A stretch of 64,000 nt of DNA from Congregicoccus sp964517665. Its GTDB lineage: Bacteria > Verrucomicrobiota > Verrucomicrobiia > Opitutales > Opitutaceae. Position numbers and translations under genes: made by a program. The stretch is taken from contig CAZFCY010000004.1 in the NCBI GenBank assembly GCA_964517665.1, forward strand, positions 1-64,000, given 5' to 3'. This document shows, piece by piece, positions 52,277 through 60,992 of this stretch (within the stretch, counting starts at the first letter, position 1; every line of letters starts with the position of its first letter). Under the pieces are notes generated by a model. It saw only the letters and a list, made by a program, of their open reading frames with translations, made no database searches and was not told the origin of the DNA.

Positions 52277-53968
52277 TCACTCCCACTCGAGCGCGATCAG
52301 CGACACTCCCTGGCGGGGCAGCGCGAAGGCGAGCCGGGCCGCGCCGCCCTCGATCGAGATTTCGGCCGGACTGCTTTCGAGCGCGGTGAGTTCGCTCGCC
52401 TGCTGGAGTTGCTCGTATTGCGGCCGGCCCGGCGCGATGGGCGAGCCGAGGCGCTTCCATTCGGCGTAGGCGTTGGAATGATCCTCGTCGATGCGGTGGT
52501 GCGTGAGCCGCGCGGACCCGGCGCGGATGGGCAGGTGGCCGAGGTCGAGCGTCACGCTGGCGTCGGGCCCGGCGATGTCGTCGTCGTGATAATGCCAGAC
52601 CATGATGGAAAGCCGGCGCGCGTCGGCGTCGAGGCTGGCGAACGCGCCGACGTCGGCCTCGCCGCGCACGCCGTTCGCCAGGATCTCGTCGAGCGGAACG
52701 GCGCCGGTGCTCGTCGCCTCGACGCGATCGCCGGACATGCGGGAGAACATCTTGAACACGTTCAGCACGGGCAGGTTGATCCCGTTGGTCGCGAGCGCGC
52801 GGAAGCCGGCGAAGTAGGGCTGGTCCTCGAACTCGAAGGCCCAGGTGAGCGCGCCCTCGAAATTGACGCCGTGTTTGTCGGCGAGGTCCTGCTTGCGCGC
52901 GAAGCTCGCGGCGGTGTAGCTCGAGTACATCGTGCCGTTGCGATACGCGAGCTGCGGTCCCTGGCACGCGGCGCAGCCCTCGGGATCGGATTCGCCGATG
53001 ACGATCGGCGTGTCCTTGAGTTCCGGATACGAGGCGATCATCCCGAAGCCGCGGTCGATCGTGCGCAGTTGCGCGGCGATGCCCATGCGCACATGGCCGT
53101 CGACGTGGGTCGGCGAGCCCTTGGCGTGAAACGAGACGAAATCCAGCGGCGTGCCGGTCCCGCCGGTCGCGTGGTTTTTTCCGCGCAGCGCGTGCTCGAG
53201 AAACGCCTTCATGAAATCGCCGCCGTGCCCGGCCACGTCGGGCCCGCCGACGCGCGCGGTCGGCAGGGCGCGCCGGACCGCGTCGATCGCGAAGTCGTGC
53301 AGCTTGTGGAATTCCTCCTGCGTGCCCTGCCAGTAGGGGATGTTCGCCTCGTTCCACGTTTCCCAATACCACTGCTCCACCTCCTCGCGGCCGTATCTGT
53401 CCACGCAGCGCAGCGCCCATTGATATATCAGCTCGCCCCACTTCTTGTAGTCGTTCGGTGGATACGCCCAGCCGGTGTAAACCTCCTCGTAGGGAAGGCC
53501 GGGCCGCCATTCGTGGCGATAGGGCTCCGGCTTCGAAGAGAGCGCCCGCGGCATGAAACCGATCTGGACGTAGGGGCGCACGCCGCGCTCGAGATAGGTG
53601 TCGAAGATGAGGTCGGTGATCGACCAGTCGTAGACGGGCCGGCCCCCGGCGTCCTCGGTGTAGGCGTTGGAGCTGCCCCACTTGAGCGCGGGAGTTCCAT
53701 CGCCGGAGGTGAGCAGGTTGTGCGTGCGGAAGTAAACCTCGCGCGGCTTCAAGGCGCCCAGTTCGGCGAGCAGCTTCTCGCCGTCCTTCATGTAGGCGTA
53801 GTTCGGCTCGTCGTTGCCGAAGAAGCGCCAGATCGGCCGCAGCCCGCCCCGCGACGCGGCGGCATCGACGGTGATCGTGACGGGAAACGACTCAGCCGCG
53901 CGGGAGGCGGCGGCGCTCGCGGCGCCGAGGGCGAGGAGCAGGACGAGGGCACGGGCGATGGATGGCAT
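52277..53968 (-). CDS. Secreted glycoside hydrolase, GH39-like (beta-xylosidase type)
   Basis: The protein has 563 residues. A signal peptide (about 1-25) precedes a TIM-barrel with the acid/base motif WYWETWNEANIPYW near 200 (Asn-Glu pair) and a candidate nucleophile region IVIGESDPEGC near 320. A C-terminal beta-sandwich follows (MVWHYHDDDIAG, VTLDLGHLPIRAG). The set of residues fits GH39 beta-xylosidases or alpha-L-iduronidase-like enzymes. It lies downstream of an esterase in a putative four-gene unit, so hemicellulose side-chain or xylan breakdown is plausible. Confidence 0.75.
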   Translation of the reverse strand: MPSIARALVLLLALGAASAAASRAAESFPVTITVDAAASRGGLRPIWRFFGNDEPNYAYMKDGEKLLAELGALKPREVYFRTHNLLTSGDGTPALKWGSSNAYTEDAGGRPVYDWSITDLIFDTYLERGVRPYVQIGFMPRALSSKPEPYRHEWRPGLPYEEVYTGWAYPPNDYKKWGELIYQWALRCVDRYGREEVEQWYWETWNEANIPYWQGTQEEFHKLHDFAIDAVRRALPTARVGGPDVAGHGGDFMKAFLEHALRGKNHATGGTGTPLDFVSFHAKGSPTHVDGHVRMGIAAQLRTIDRGFGMIASYPELKDTPIVIGESDPEGCAACQGPQLAYRNGTMYSSYTAASFARKQDLADKHGVNFEGALTWAFEFEDQPYFAGFRALATNGINLPVLNVFKMFSRMSGDRVEATSTGAVPLDEILANGVRGEADVGAFASLDADARRLSIMVWHYHDDDIAGPDASVTLDLGHLPIRAGSARLTHHRIDEDHSNAYAEWKRLGSPIAPGRPQYEQLQQASELTALESSPAEISIEGGAARLAFALPRQGVSLIALEWE

Positions 53969-54067
53969 GGGCGTGTGGGGTTGGGCGGACGACGAGCATG
54001 CCGCTTTCGGATGGGATCGGAAACATTCCTCGAATCGATGCGTCAGAATGCCGCGTGGCGGGTGGCT

Positions 54068-55021
54068 TCAGCGAAATGACTGACCGTTGCCCTGCGGACC
54101 TGGAGGCAGCCAGCCATTGGCCCGCATCCATTCGGCGAAACGATCCATGAAGAAGTCCGCGCCCCCTCCATAATCGAGGAATCCGTGGCCGCCGGTTTGG
54201 AAAACGTGAAGTTCGGCCGGCCGATCGGCCTCGCGCCAGGCGTTGAACAGCTTGAGCGAAAGGGGCGCCGACCACTGGTCGTCCGCCGCGACCGCGATGA
54301 AGAGCGGCGGCGCGTTTTGCGGCACCGCTTCGTCCTTGTTGTCCGGGCCGTATATGACTCCGGAGAAGTCCGGGCGATAGGGCGGTTCGTCGAGCGCGAG
54401 GGAGAGGGATATAGATGCGCCCGCGGAGAAGCCGATGATTCCGACACGCTCCGGGATCCCGCCCAACAGGCCCGCGGAATTCGCGCGCAGCCAGGCGATG
54501 GCGCGCCGCGAGTCTTGATGGGTGATTTCGAGTATGTTCTGGCCGGTTTGCGGGCCCCAGATGATCTGGCCGGAGTCGTCCTGTTTGCGCGGTCGCGGCG
54601 GCGGCGGCTCTCCCGGGCGCGGCAATGGCGCCGAGGGATCGGTGTATATAAGCCGGTATTTCAGGATAAAGGCGTCGATGCCCAGCGCGTTGAGCGCCAC
54701 GGCGGTTCTCACGCCTTCATACTTGATCATCAGGTCGGTAAAGCCGCCGCCGGGAGCCACTATGACCGATACGCCACAGGCCCTGGCCGGATCGGCCGGA
54801 TAATAGCGCAGGGTCGGATTGACGACGTTGCGCGTGACCGTGTTGCCGTAATGTGTGACATAGGTGTATTCCTCCCAGTCCCATTCTTCGGAGCCTGGGG
54901 GCGGATGGTCGTAGAGTTCGATTACCCTGGCAGGGGGCGGCAGCATGGCTGGAGTTTGGGCGCGCAAGGCTGGACTCCCGCATATCAACAGGGCAAGAGC
55001 GAGACGGCCCGGGTGTTTCAT
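54068..55021 (-). CDS. Secreted alpha/beta-hydrolase esterase (acetyl-xylan/feruloyl esterase-like)
   Basis: The protein has 317 residues. A signal peptide (about 1-21, ending near ALRAQ) is followed by the alpha/beta-hydrolase fold: oxyanion region VIVAPGGGFTDLMIKYEG near 88, nucleophile elbow IGFSAGAS near 200, Asp in AVAADDQW near 255 and His in FQTGGHGFLDY near 285. BD-FAE/Axe2-like esterases share this plan. An unusual Pro-rich insertion (PLPRPGEPPPPRPRKQDD near 135-155) is present. It lies 13 nt after the DUF2071 gene and 99 nt before the GH39-like gene. Confidence 0.8.
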   Translation of the reverse strand: MKHPGRLALALLICGSPALRAQTPAMLPPPARVIELYDHPPPGSEEWDWEEYTYVTHYGNTVTRNVVNPTLRYYPADPARACGVSVIVAPGGGFTDLMIKYEGVRTAVALNALGIDAFILKYRLIYTDPSAPLPRPGEPPPPRPRKQDDSGQIIWGPQTGQNILEITHQDSRRAIAWLRANSAGLLGGIPERVGIIGFSAGASISLSLALDEPPYRPDFSGVIYGPDNKDEAVPQNAPPLFIAVAADDQWSAPLSLKLFNAWREADRPAELHVFQTGGHGFLDYGGGADFFMDRFAEWMRANGWLPPGPQGNGQSFR

Positions 55022-55034
55022 GGGGATGGGGGCT

Positions 55035-55862
55035 TCAGCGCGCGGCTTCCGAGGCGTCGGCGATCGCCGCGAACTTTCCGGCCGGCGCCCGCGCGGGATC
55101 CGCGGCCGGCTTCCGCGGCGGGCCCATCCAGACATCCTCGAAGCCGGCCGCGAGGTGGCCTCCGACGAAGGTCGCGCATTGAAACCATGGATACCGGTCG
55201 TCGATCAGCGGCGTGCTGGCGCGCGCGAGCGCAAAGGGCGCGGCGCGCCACGCGGGATGCTCGATCTCGAACCACCGGCTCTTCCCCGCGGCGTGCGTGT
55301 AGGCCCGGAAGCGGTCGAGCAGGAAGGCATCCTGGGATCCGGCCGTGGTTTCGCGCGCGGGGGCATCCGCGGTGACCGGCACGACGAGGCTCGCGGTCAT
55401 GCTTGTGCCCGCGTCCCGCACGAAGATCCGCCTCAGGCCGCCGCCCCGCAGCGTCTCCCGCGCCATCGCGGCGTTCCGGTAGGGCAGCCCGTAGGCCGCG
55501 GGGCCGGCGTGCGCGCTGAGCGGATTGTCGATCCACTCCGCGATGAAGTGGATGCCCGGCCCGGCGGGGCCGCGGACGTAGGCGCGGAGGTTGAGAAACT
55601 GATGGTCGGAGAACGGACGCATGAGCAGGCGCCCGAGCGCGGCCGGTTTCACGCGCGCGGGCCGCATCCTCGCGAGTTCGAAGGAGACGAGGCTGACGAA
55701 AGCCCGGCCGTCGATCACGTCGAGCGGGTGGGGAACATGCGGGGCCAGCTCGGCCGCCGGCAGCGCGTAGTGAAGGAAGATCAGGTCGCGCCATTCGGCG
55801 ACGAAGCCGCCGGCGAGGCAGGCGAGGCGCTCGAGAAACGGCCCGAAGCGAAGTGGTTTCAT
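55035..55862 (-). CDS. DUF2071 (YqjF-like) protein
   Basis: The protein has 275 residues. It matches DUF2071: EWRDLIFLHYALPAAELAPHVP near 23-44, AFVSLVSFELARMRP near 54, FLNLRAYVRGPAGPGIHF near 89 and WFQCATFVGGHLAAGFEDVW near 225. The family has an acetoacetate-decarboxylase-like beta fold and no known reaction. There is no signal peptide. It lies between a GbsR-type regulator and a secreted esterase, with small gaps on both sides, so it is likely in the same operon. Confidence 0.82.
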   Translation of the reverse strand: MKPLRFGPFLERLACLAGGFVAEWRDLIFLHYALPAAELAPHVPHPLDVIDGRAFVSLVSFELARMRPARVKPAALGRLLMRPFSDHQFLNLRAYVRGPAGPGIHFIAEWIDNPLSAHAGPAAYGLPYRNAAMARETLRGGGLRRIFVRDAGTSMTASLVVPVTADAPARETTAGSQDAFLLDRFRAYTHAAGKSRWFEIEHPAWRAAPFALARASTPLIDDRYPWFQCATFVGGHLAAGFEDVWMGPPRKPAADPARAPAGKFAAIADASEAAR

Positions 55863-55889
55863 GGCGGGTGGGGCAGGGCGTGGGAGGTG

Positions 55890-56441
55890 TCAGCGCGAGG
55901 CCAGGCCGAGGAGTTTCAGGGCCCGGTCGCCGAGTTTCATGACCTTGAGCAGGGCGTTTGTCGGCCACGCGCGGATCGTTTGATACCAGTTCGTGGTCGT
56001 TTCGAAGAACATGTGCAGGTCGCGCAGGCGGGCCTCGGTGTAGTCGTCGGCCGCGTTCGTGTCCTTTTCCGCCGCGGCGATGCATTCGCGCAGGATCGAG
56101 AGCGTCGGGTCGATCTCGCGCTTCTTCCGCTCGTCGAGCACGACGCGAAACAGCTCCCACACGTCCTTGATCGACTCGAAGTGATCGCGCTTGTCGTCCA
56201 TCACATGGACGAGGCGGACGATGCCCCAGCCCTGAAGCTCCTTGAGGCTGGTGCTCACGTTCGAGCGCGCGACCTCGAGGACGCTGGCGATGTCCTCGGC
56301 ATTGACGGGCTGTTCCGAGATGTAGAGCAGCGCATGGATCTGCGCGACGGTGCGGTTGACGCCCCACCGGAGGCCCATCTCGCCCCAGTGAAGGATGAAG
56401 CGCCGCTGAACGGGGGATAGTTTTTTCATCGCATCGGCCAT
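55890..56441 (-). CDS. GbsR/MarR-type transcriptional regulator
   Basis: The protein has 183 residues from the ATG at 56441. A winged helix occupies about 20-95, with the GbsR start FILHWGEMGLRWGVNRTVAQIHALLYIS and the recognition helix VLEVARSNVSTSLKELQGWG near 59-78. A helical C-terminal dimer region follows. GbsR-type proteins are repressors that often control osmoprotectant or envelope genes. A 9-bp palindrome covers its start codon (56439-56460), suggesting autoregulation. A second ATG 12 nt later is possible. Confidence 0.83.
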   Translation of the reverse strand: MADAMKKLSPVQRRFILHWGEMGLRWGVNRTVAQIHALLYISEQPVNAEDIASVLEVARSNVSTSLKELQGWGIVRLVHVMDDKRDHFESIKDVWELFRVVLDERKKREIDPTLSILRECIAAAEKDTNAADDYTEARLRDLHMFFETTTNWYQTIRAWPTNALLKVMKLGDRALKLLGLASR

Positions 56442-56460
56442 TTCTGTTTTGACAGAAATG
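56439..56460. promoter_or_regulatory. Palindromic operator over the GbsR-type start codon
   Basis: CATTTCTGT-TTTG-ACAGAAATG is a perfect inverted repeat with 9-bp arms and a 4-nt spacer. The minus-strand ATG of the regulator (56441-56439) lies in one arm. This is a typical site for a dimeric winged-helix repressor acting on its own gene. Confidence 0.6.
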
Positions 56461-56641
56461 TCTGATAAGTCGGGCGCAGTCGAGAGCAAAATGACGCGGC
56501 CGGGGACGCCCGCGTCCGCCATGGCGCGACGCTCCAGCAAGGCGGACGCCGGCTTCCGGACGGCGTCCTGGGCGCGAGAGGGGCGCAATCTCATTGCCTG
56601 GAGCTTGCTCCCCGGGGGGCTTTGCCATTCAAAGTGCCCGG

Positions 56642-57523
56642 ATGGGGTCTGCCCTTCAGGAAGACGATCGCTCCAAAGCCGGCCTCGCGGGCGGCCTGCG
56701 TTTCGAAGGCGTGACCTGGCATCAACGCTGGGAGGTAGCGCCCGGCGTGTTCACCCCCGGGCGAAACCCGGTGGCGAAGCTGTGCGAGGCGGCGGGCCTG
56801 CCGGACGATCTGCGGGGAAAGCGCGTGCTCGACGTGGGAGCGTGGAACGGATGCTTCAGTTTCGAGTGCGAGCGTCGCGGGGCGTCGGAAGTCGTCGCCT
56901 ACAGCCTGGAGCATCCGGACGAGTCGGGCTTCAACCGCCTCAAGGCATTTCTGCACTCGGCCGTGCGCTACGAACAGGGATCGGTCTACGACCTGGCGCC
57001 CGAGAGGCTCGGACGGTTCGATCTGATCCTTTTCTTCGGTGTCTTATATCACTTGAGATATCCGTTGCTTGCCGTGGACCGGCTCAGGACGGTCTCCCGC
57101 GGGACGGTCCTGATCGAGACGCACGTCGTGCGCGATCGGCTTCTGTTGCGTGGCGCGAGGTCGGCGCTGGCGAGGATGCTTTGTTTGTCGAAGTGGTTTT
57201 CCAATACTCCGATCTGGCGGCAGTACGCCTCCTGCGAGCTGCACCCCGAGGACCGGAGCAACTGGTTTGGGCCCAATGCGCGGGCGGTGATCGAGTCGTT
57301 CGAGTCGGGCGGCTTTGCCACGGAGCATTTGAGGTCGTGGGGTGAACGAGCCTCGTTTCGCGCGGAGCTGCGCAGCGAGTTGCTCGAGCGGCTCGAGCGC
57401 GGGACTTATGAAGGCCTGGCGCCGCATTGCGGGCATATCTGTGGAATCGCATCGCCCCCGGGTGTTCTGTTTCGGACGCTGGATGGAACCCGGGCGAAAG
57501 GATCCGTCCCGGGCCTCGAGTGA
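56642..57523 (+). CDS. CmoB-like SAM methyltransferase domain protein
   Basis: The protein has 293 residues. It shows the CmoB/DUF1698 pattern: WHQRWEVAPGVFTPGRNPVAKL near 26-47, LRGKRVLDVGAWNGCFSFECERRGA near 58-82, DESGFNRLKAFLHS near 93 and FDLILFFGVLYHLRYPLLAVDRL near 125. CmoB makes the carboxymethoxy group of wobble uridine in tRNA; no cmoA lies next to it. The relative lack of the N-terminal CmoB region suggests it could instead modify another substrate. It is divergent from the GbsR-type gene. Confidence 0.7.
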   Translation: MGSALQEDDRSKAGLAGGLRFEGVTWHQRWEVAPGVFTPGRNPVAKLCEAAGLPDDLRGKRVLDVGAWNGCFSFECERRGASEVVAYSLEHPDESGFNRLKAFLHSAVRYEQGSVYDLAPERLGRFDLILFFGVLYHLRYPLLAVDRLRTVSRGTVLIETHVVRDRLLLRGARSALARMLCLSKWFSNTPIWRQYASCELHPEDRSNWFGPNARAVIESFESGGFATEHLRSWGERASFRAELRSELLERLERGTYEGLAPHCGHICGIASPPGVLFRTLDGTRAKGSVPGLE

Positions 57524-57828
57524 AGCCCGCCTCGCGCGGAGCGGGCATGAGCGATCCGAAGTCGCGTCCGGCAGAAACACAGAGGCCCGGACGCTACCCC
57601 TAACGTCCGGGCCATGGTTTTCTGTGTTACCCCTAGTAGCCCCGCTAAGCAGGGCGTGAGGGAAACATGACGACTTTGGCGGCCGGCGCAAGCCGGCGAG
57701 CCCTCGATTACACAATTGTAATGTGGCGGCAGGCGGTTCGAGCGATCCTTGTCGGGGAGGCGGCTCCGGAATCGGGGGAAAAGCGGAGGGATGGCCGCCC
57801 TGCATGCCAGAATCACGAGGCAAAAAAT
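57524..57828. other. 305-nt spacer between the methyltransferase and tRNA-Tyr
   Basis: It contains the strong hairpin listed at 57575-57628. A small inverted repeat ATTACA-CAAT-TGTAAT lies at about 57707-57722, just before a GC-rich stretch. No convincing gene was found. Confidence 0.45.
57575..57628. terminator. Nested hairpin after the CmoB-like gene, possible terminator
   Basis: A 10-bp perfect stem GGCCCGGACG/CGTCCGGGCC (57584-57593, 57604-57613) has loop CTACCCCTAA. Outer bases AACACAG and CTGTGTT can extend it. The loop word ACCCCTA repeats just outside at about 57629. It may end transcription on either strand; a folded regulatory RNA is not excluded. Confidence 0.45.
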
Positions 57829-57914
<86 letters not shown>

Positions 57915-58116
57915 GGCGCCAAGGGAAAGGGTGAATCTTCGGACGGGCGGCGCGGGTTCAAGGCTTTTTTGCGCCGGCCTGAAGCGTGAAGCCGTCGGGC
58001 CTGGCCGGTCGTTTCTCGTTTCCACCGCGGATCGAGGGCGGATGGACTCCGCGCGGGGCAAACAACGCGCGCGGCCGCCTGTGGTTGCGGGCGTTTTCCG
58101 CGTTGCCGGCCGATTC

Positions 58117-58839
58117 TCAGAGGATGCCGGCGTCGCGGAAACTGTAGAAGCCGCGGCCGGCCGGATCGTTCGACCGCCGGCCGATGATGATGTGGTCGAG
58201 CAGGTCGATCTCGATCGCCTTGGCCGCTTCGCGCAACTGGCGCGTGACCTGCACGTCGGCCGACGAGGGCGCGGGATCGCCGCTCGGGTGGTTGTGGACG
58301 CAGATGACGGCGGAGGCGCTGAGCCGGATGGCCTCGCGGAAGACTTCCCGCGGGTGCACGAGGCTGCTGCTCGCGGTTCCCGAGGTGGCTTCGTGGCGGC
58401 GGATGAGGCGGTTTTTGCGGTTGAGGCAGAGGACCCAGAACTTTTCCACGGCGAGGCCGCGGGCGATCATTTCGAAATGGGCAAACACGTCGGAGCCGTC
58501 GCGAAAGACGGGCTCGGCGGTTGTCGAACCGGCGCGCACGCGGCGCGCGATCTCGAGCACGGTGACGAGCTGGGCGGCCTTGACGCGGCCGACGCCGGGG
58601 AGGCGGCGCAGATCGGGTTCGGTCCAGGCGAGCAGGCCCTCGAGCGAACCGGCGTCGGCGAGCATGCGCTGGGCGATGGCGAGGACGTCGTGGGCGCGCG
58701 TGCCCTTGCGAAGGAGGAGGGCGAGCAGCTCGACCTCGCTCAGCGCGGAGGGGCCGTGGCGTTCGAGGCGTTCCTGGGGGCGCTCGCCGACGGCGAGATC
58801 GCGCAGGCGAACCGGGAGGGGCGGGGCAGGCTCGGGCAC
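58117..58839 (-). CDS. radC: RadC/MPN-JAMM domain protein
   Basis: The protein has 240 residues. The N-terminal helix-hairpin-helix part (LRRLPGVGRVKAAQLVTVLEIARR near 78-100) is followed by the JAMM metalloprotease-like domain with HNHPSGDPAPSSADV (H182, H184, D195). The family has been linked loosely to DNA repair and to mobile DNA; its true reaction is unsettled. It is divergent from the ThuA-domain gene, with 77 nt between the two starts. Confidence 0.92.
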   Translation of the reverse strand: MPEPAPPLPVRLRDLAVGERPQERLERHGPSALSEVELLALLLRKGTRAHDVLAIAQRMLADAGSLEGLLAWTEPDLRRLPGVGRVKAAQLVTVLEIARRVRAGSTTAEPVFRDGSDVFAHFEMIARGLAVEKFWVLCLNRKNRLIRRHEATSGTASSSLVHPREVFREAIRLSASAVICVHNHPSGDPAPSSADVQVTRQLREAAKAIEIDLLDHIIIGRRSNDPAGRGFYSFRDAGIL

Positions 58840-58916
58840 GCGGTGAAACTCTCGGGGACGCGCGCGGGAGGAAAGATTTTTGTTTGTTCGCGGGAAAGCC
58901 GGGCTATGTTCGGCGG

Positions 58917-59672
58917 GTGAGCAACAAGTTGCGCGTCGTGGTGTGGGGAGAGAATCTCCATGAGCACAAGAATCCCGTGGTCGGCGGCATTTACCCCGAG
59001 GGGATGCACAACGCCATCGCGGACGGATTGCGGGCCTCGGGGGACGATCTCGAGGTGGGGACCGCGACCTTGCAGGAGGCGGAGCACGGACTGCCCGAAA
59101 AGCGGCTGGCGGAGATCGATGTCTTGATCTGGTGGGGACACCTCGCGCACGACAAGGTGGCGGACGAGATCGCCGAGCGCGTGCAGCGCGCGGTGCTCGG
59201 CGGCATGGGCCTGATCGTGCTGCACTCGGGGCATTTCTCGAAGCCGTTTCGCAAGCTCATGGGCACGCCTTGCGGCCTGTGCTGGCGCGAGGCGGACGAC
59301 AAGGAGCGCATCTGGGTGTGCAACCCGGGGCATCCGATCGCGGCGGGGATCGATCGTTATTTCGAGCTTCCGGCCGAGGAGATGTACGGCGAGCCGTTCG
59401 CGATCCCGCAGCCGGACGAGCAGGTGTTCATCTCATGGTTCGAAGGCGGCGAGGTGTTCCGGAGCGGCTGCTGCTGGAATCGCGGCGCGGGCAGGATCTT
59501 CTATTTCCGGCCGGGCCATGAAACGTATCCCACTTATCACGACAGGAACGTGCGGCGCGTGATCGCCAACGGCGCGCGCTGGGCGCGGCCCGCGGGGACG
59601 CGCCTCGCCGATCCCTACGCCTGTCCGAACACGAAGGAGCCGATCGAGAAGATCGCGCCGAAGAGCAGGTGA
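58917..59672 (+). CDS. ThuA (trehalose utilisation) domain protein
   Basis: The protein has 251 residues from a GTG at 58917; a TTG at 58884 is also in frame, after a GGGAGG stretch. ThuA motifs are LRVVVWGENLHEHKNPVV near 5-22, DVLIWWGHLAHDKVADEIAERV near 68-89 and GMGLIVLHSGHFSKPF near 97. The fold is glutamine-amidotransferase-like; members are linked to trehalose or other sugar oxidation, with substrate often unknown. No sugar transporter or dehydrogenase is adjacent. Confidence 0.8.
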   Translation: MSNKLRVVVWGENLHEHKNPVVGGIYPEGMHNAIADGLRASGDDLEVGTATLQEAEHGLPEKRLAEIDVLIWWGHLAHDKVADEIAERVQRAVLGGMGLIVLHSGHFSKPFRKLMGTPCGLCWREADDKERIWVCNPGHPIAAGIDRYFELPAEEMYGEPFAIPQPDEQVFISWFEGGEVFRSGCCWNRGAGRIFYFRPGHETYPTYHDRNVRRVIANGARWARPAGTRLADPYACPNTKEPIEKIAPKSR

Positions 59673-59932
59673 CAGGTGTCAGGAAACAGGNNNNNNNNNN
59701 NNNNNNNNNNNNNNNNNNNNNNNNNNNNNNNNNNNNNNNNNNNNNNNNNNNNNNNNNNNNNNNNNNNNNNNNNNNNNNNNNNNNNNNNNNACAGGTGTCA
59801 GGAAACAGGAGGCAGGTGTCAGGAGCCCGACTCCTGAAGGCGGAACTCCGAACCCGGAGCGGGAGACAGGGGCGCTGCCGTTCCGCGAGCCTGGCGTAAT
59901 TTTAATCACACCCCTTCCTGCGCCGCTCCGGC
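59673..59932. repeat. CAGGTGTCAGGAAACAGG repeat flanking a 100-N gap
   Basis: Nearly the same 19-base word (ACAGGTGTCAGGAAACAGG) lies directly before the Ns (ending 59690) and directly after them (from 59791). Further variants follow to about 59830. The gap (59691-59790) is therefore inside a repeat array that the assembly could not resolve. No gene is seen. Confidence 0.8.
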
Positions 59933-60985
59933 TTAGTTCTGGTCGAAGTAGCGGACGTAGCCGCCGCGGCGGAGGCGCTCGAGCCAGCGGCTCTGGGCCT
60001 CGCGGGCCATCTGGCTGACGAGCATGCGCTCGATCTGCTCGCGAACTTCCTCGATCGGCTGGATGCCGGAGACGCGGCGGTCCTCGGAGTAGAGGATGTA
60101 GATCTCGTTCTCGAGCTTGATGGGCTCGCTGAACTCGCTCTTCTCGAGCTTGAACGCGGCCGTGGAAAGCTCTTCGCGCAAGTCCGAGGGCGCCCACCAA
60201 CCCCAGTCTCCGCCCTGCTTCTTGCTCGGGTCCTGCGAGTATTGTTTCGCCATGTCGGCGAAGCTGGCGCCGTTGCGGAGCTGCTCCATCACGGTGTCGG
60301 CCGTCTGCGTGAGGATCGAATCGTTCTCGTCGGCGATTTTCGTCAGGTGGATGAGGCGCAGATGCACGCTGTCGCCTTGATAGAACCGGTCGCGATTTTC
60401 GGTGTAGTAGTTTTCGATCTTCGCCGGGCTGACCATGGCCGTCGTCTTGCGCAACTGCTGTTCCATGTAGCCGACGATGATCTCGTCCTCGACGATGCGG
60501 CGGTATTCCTTCTGCGTCTTTCCGATCGCGCGGAGGTAGGCGAGAAACTTGGAGCGGTCGCCTTCGAACTCCGTCATGATGCGCTCGTCCATCCGCTGGT
60601 CGACGTAGCTGGCGGGGATGCGCCGCTTTTCGTCGGAGTAGAAGTCCTTCACGATCAGCACCTCGTCCACGAGGTTCTGGATGATGTCGTCCTCGACCTC
60701 CTCGATGTTCTGGCGGAACTCGGTCGCGTTGCGGCTCCCGGAGCGGATCTGCGGGAGCAGCGGTTCGATGCGGCGGCGGATATCGCCGACGGTGATGATG
60801 CGGTCTTCGACGATGGCGGCGATGCCGTTGGCGAACCGGGCGCCGACTTCGCTCGTGTCGGAGGATTGGGCTTCCGACGGATTCGTTGCCGGGGTGGTGG
60901 CGGACTGTCCGGAGAGTCCGGCGACCGCGAGCGTCGCGGCGGCGAGCAGACTCAGGGGGTTGCGCGGGGAGCGGATGGAAAGCAT
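59933..60985 (-). CDS. SurA-like periplasmic peptidyl-prolyl isomerase/chaperone
   Basis: The protein has 350 residues. A signal peptide (about 10-28) leads to a SurA N-domain (IAAIVEDRIITVGDIRRRIEP near 55-75, then YVDQRMDERIMTEFEGDRSKF near 126-146). One parvulin domain spans about 205-300 (RLIHLTKIADEND, KQYSQDPSKKQGGDWGWW). A short helical C-terminus returns to the N-domain. SurA helps outer-membrane proteins fold. It is transcribed from mfd with a 7-nt gap, so the two are probably one operon. Confidence 0.85.
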   Translation of the reverse strand: MLSIRSPRNPLSLLAAATLAVAGLSGQSATTPATNPSEAQSSDTSEVGARFANGIAAIVEDRIITVGDIRRRIEPLLPQIRSGSRNATEFRQNIEEVEDDIIQNLVDEVLIVKDFYSDEKRRIPASYVDQRMDERIMTEFEGDRSKFLAYLRAIGKTQKEYRRIVEDEIIVGYMEQQLRKTTAMVSPAKIENYYTENRDRFYQGDSVHLRLIHLTKIADENDSILTQTADTVMEQLRNGASFADMAKQYSQDPSKKQGGDWGWWAPSDLREELSTAAFKLEKSEFSEPIKLENEIYILYSEDRRVSGIQPIEEVREQIERMLVSQMAREAQSRWLERLRRGGYVRYFDQN

Positions 60986-60992
60986 GGAAGTG

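Noticed and set aside
57575..57628. Known riboswitch class
   Set aside because: The hairpin has no recognisable consensus of a known riboswitch and sits after a gene end rather than before one. It was kept only as a possible terminator.
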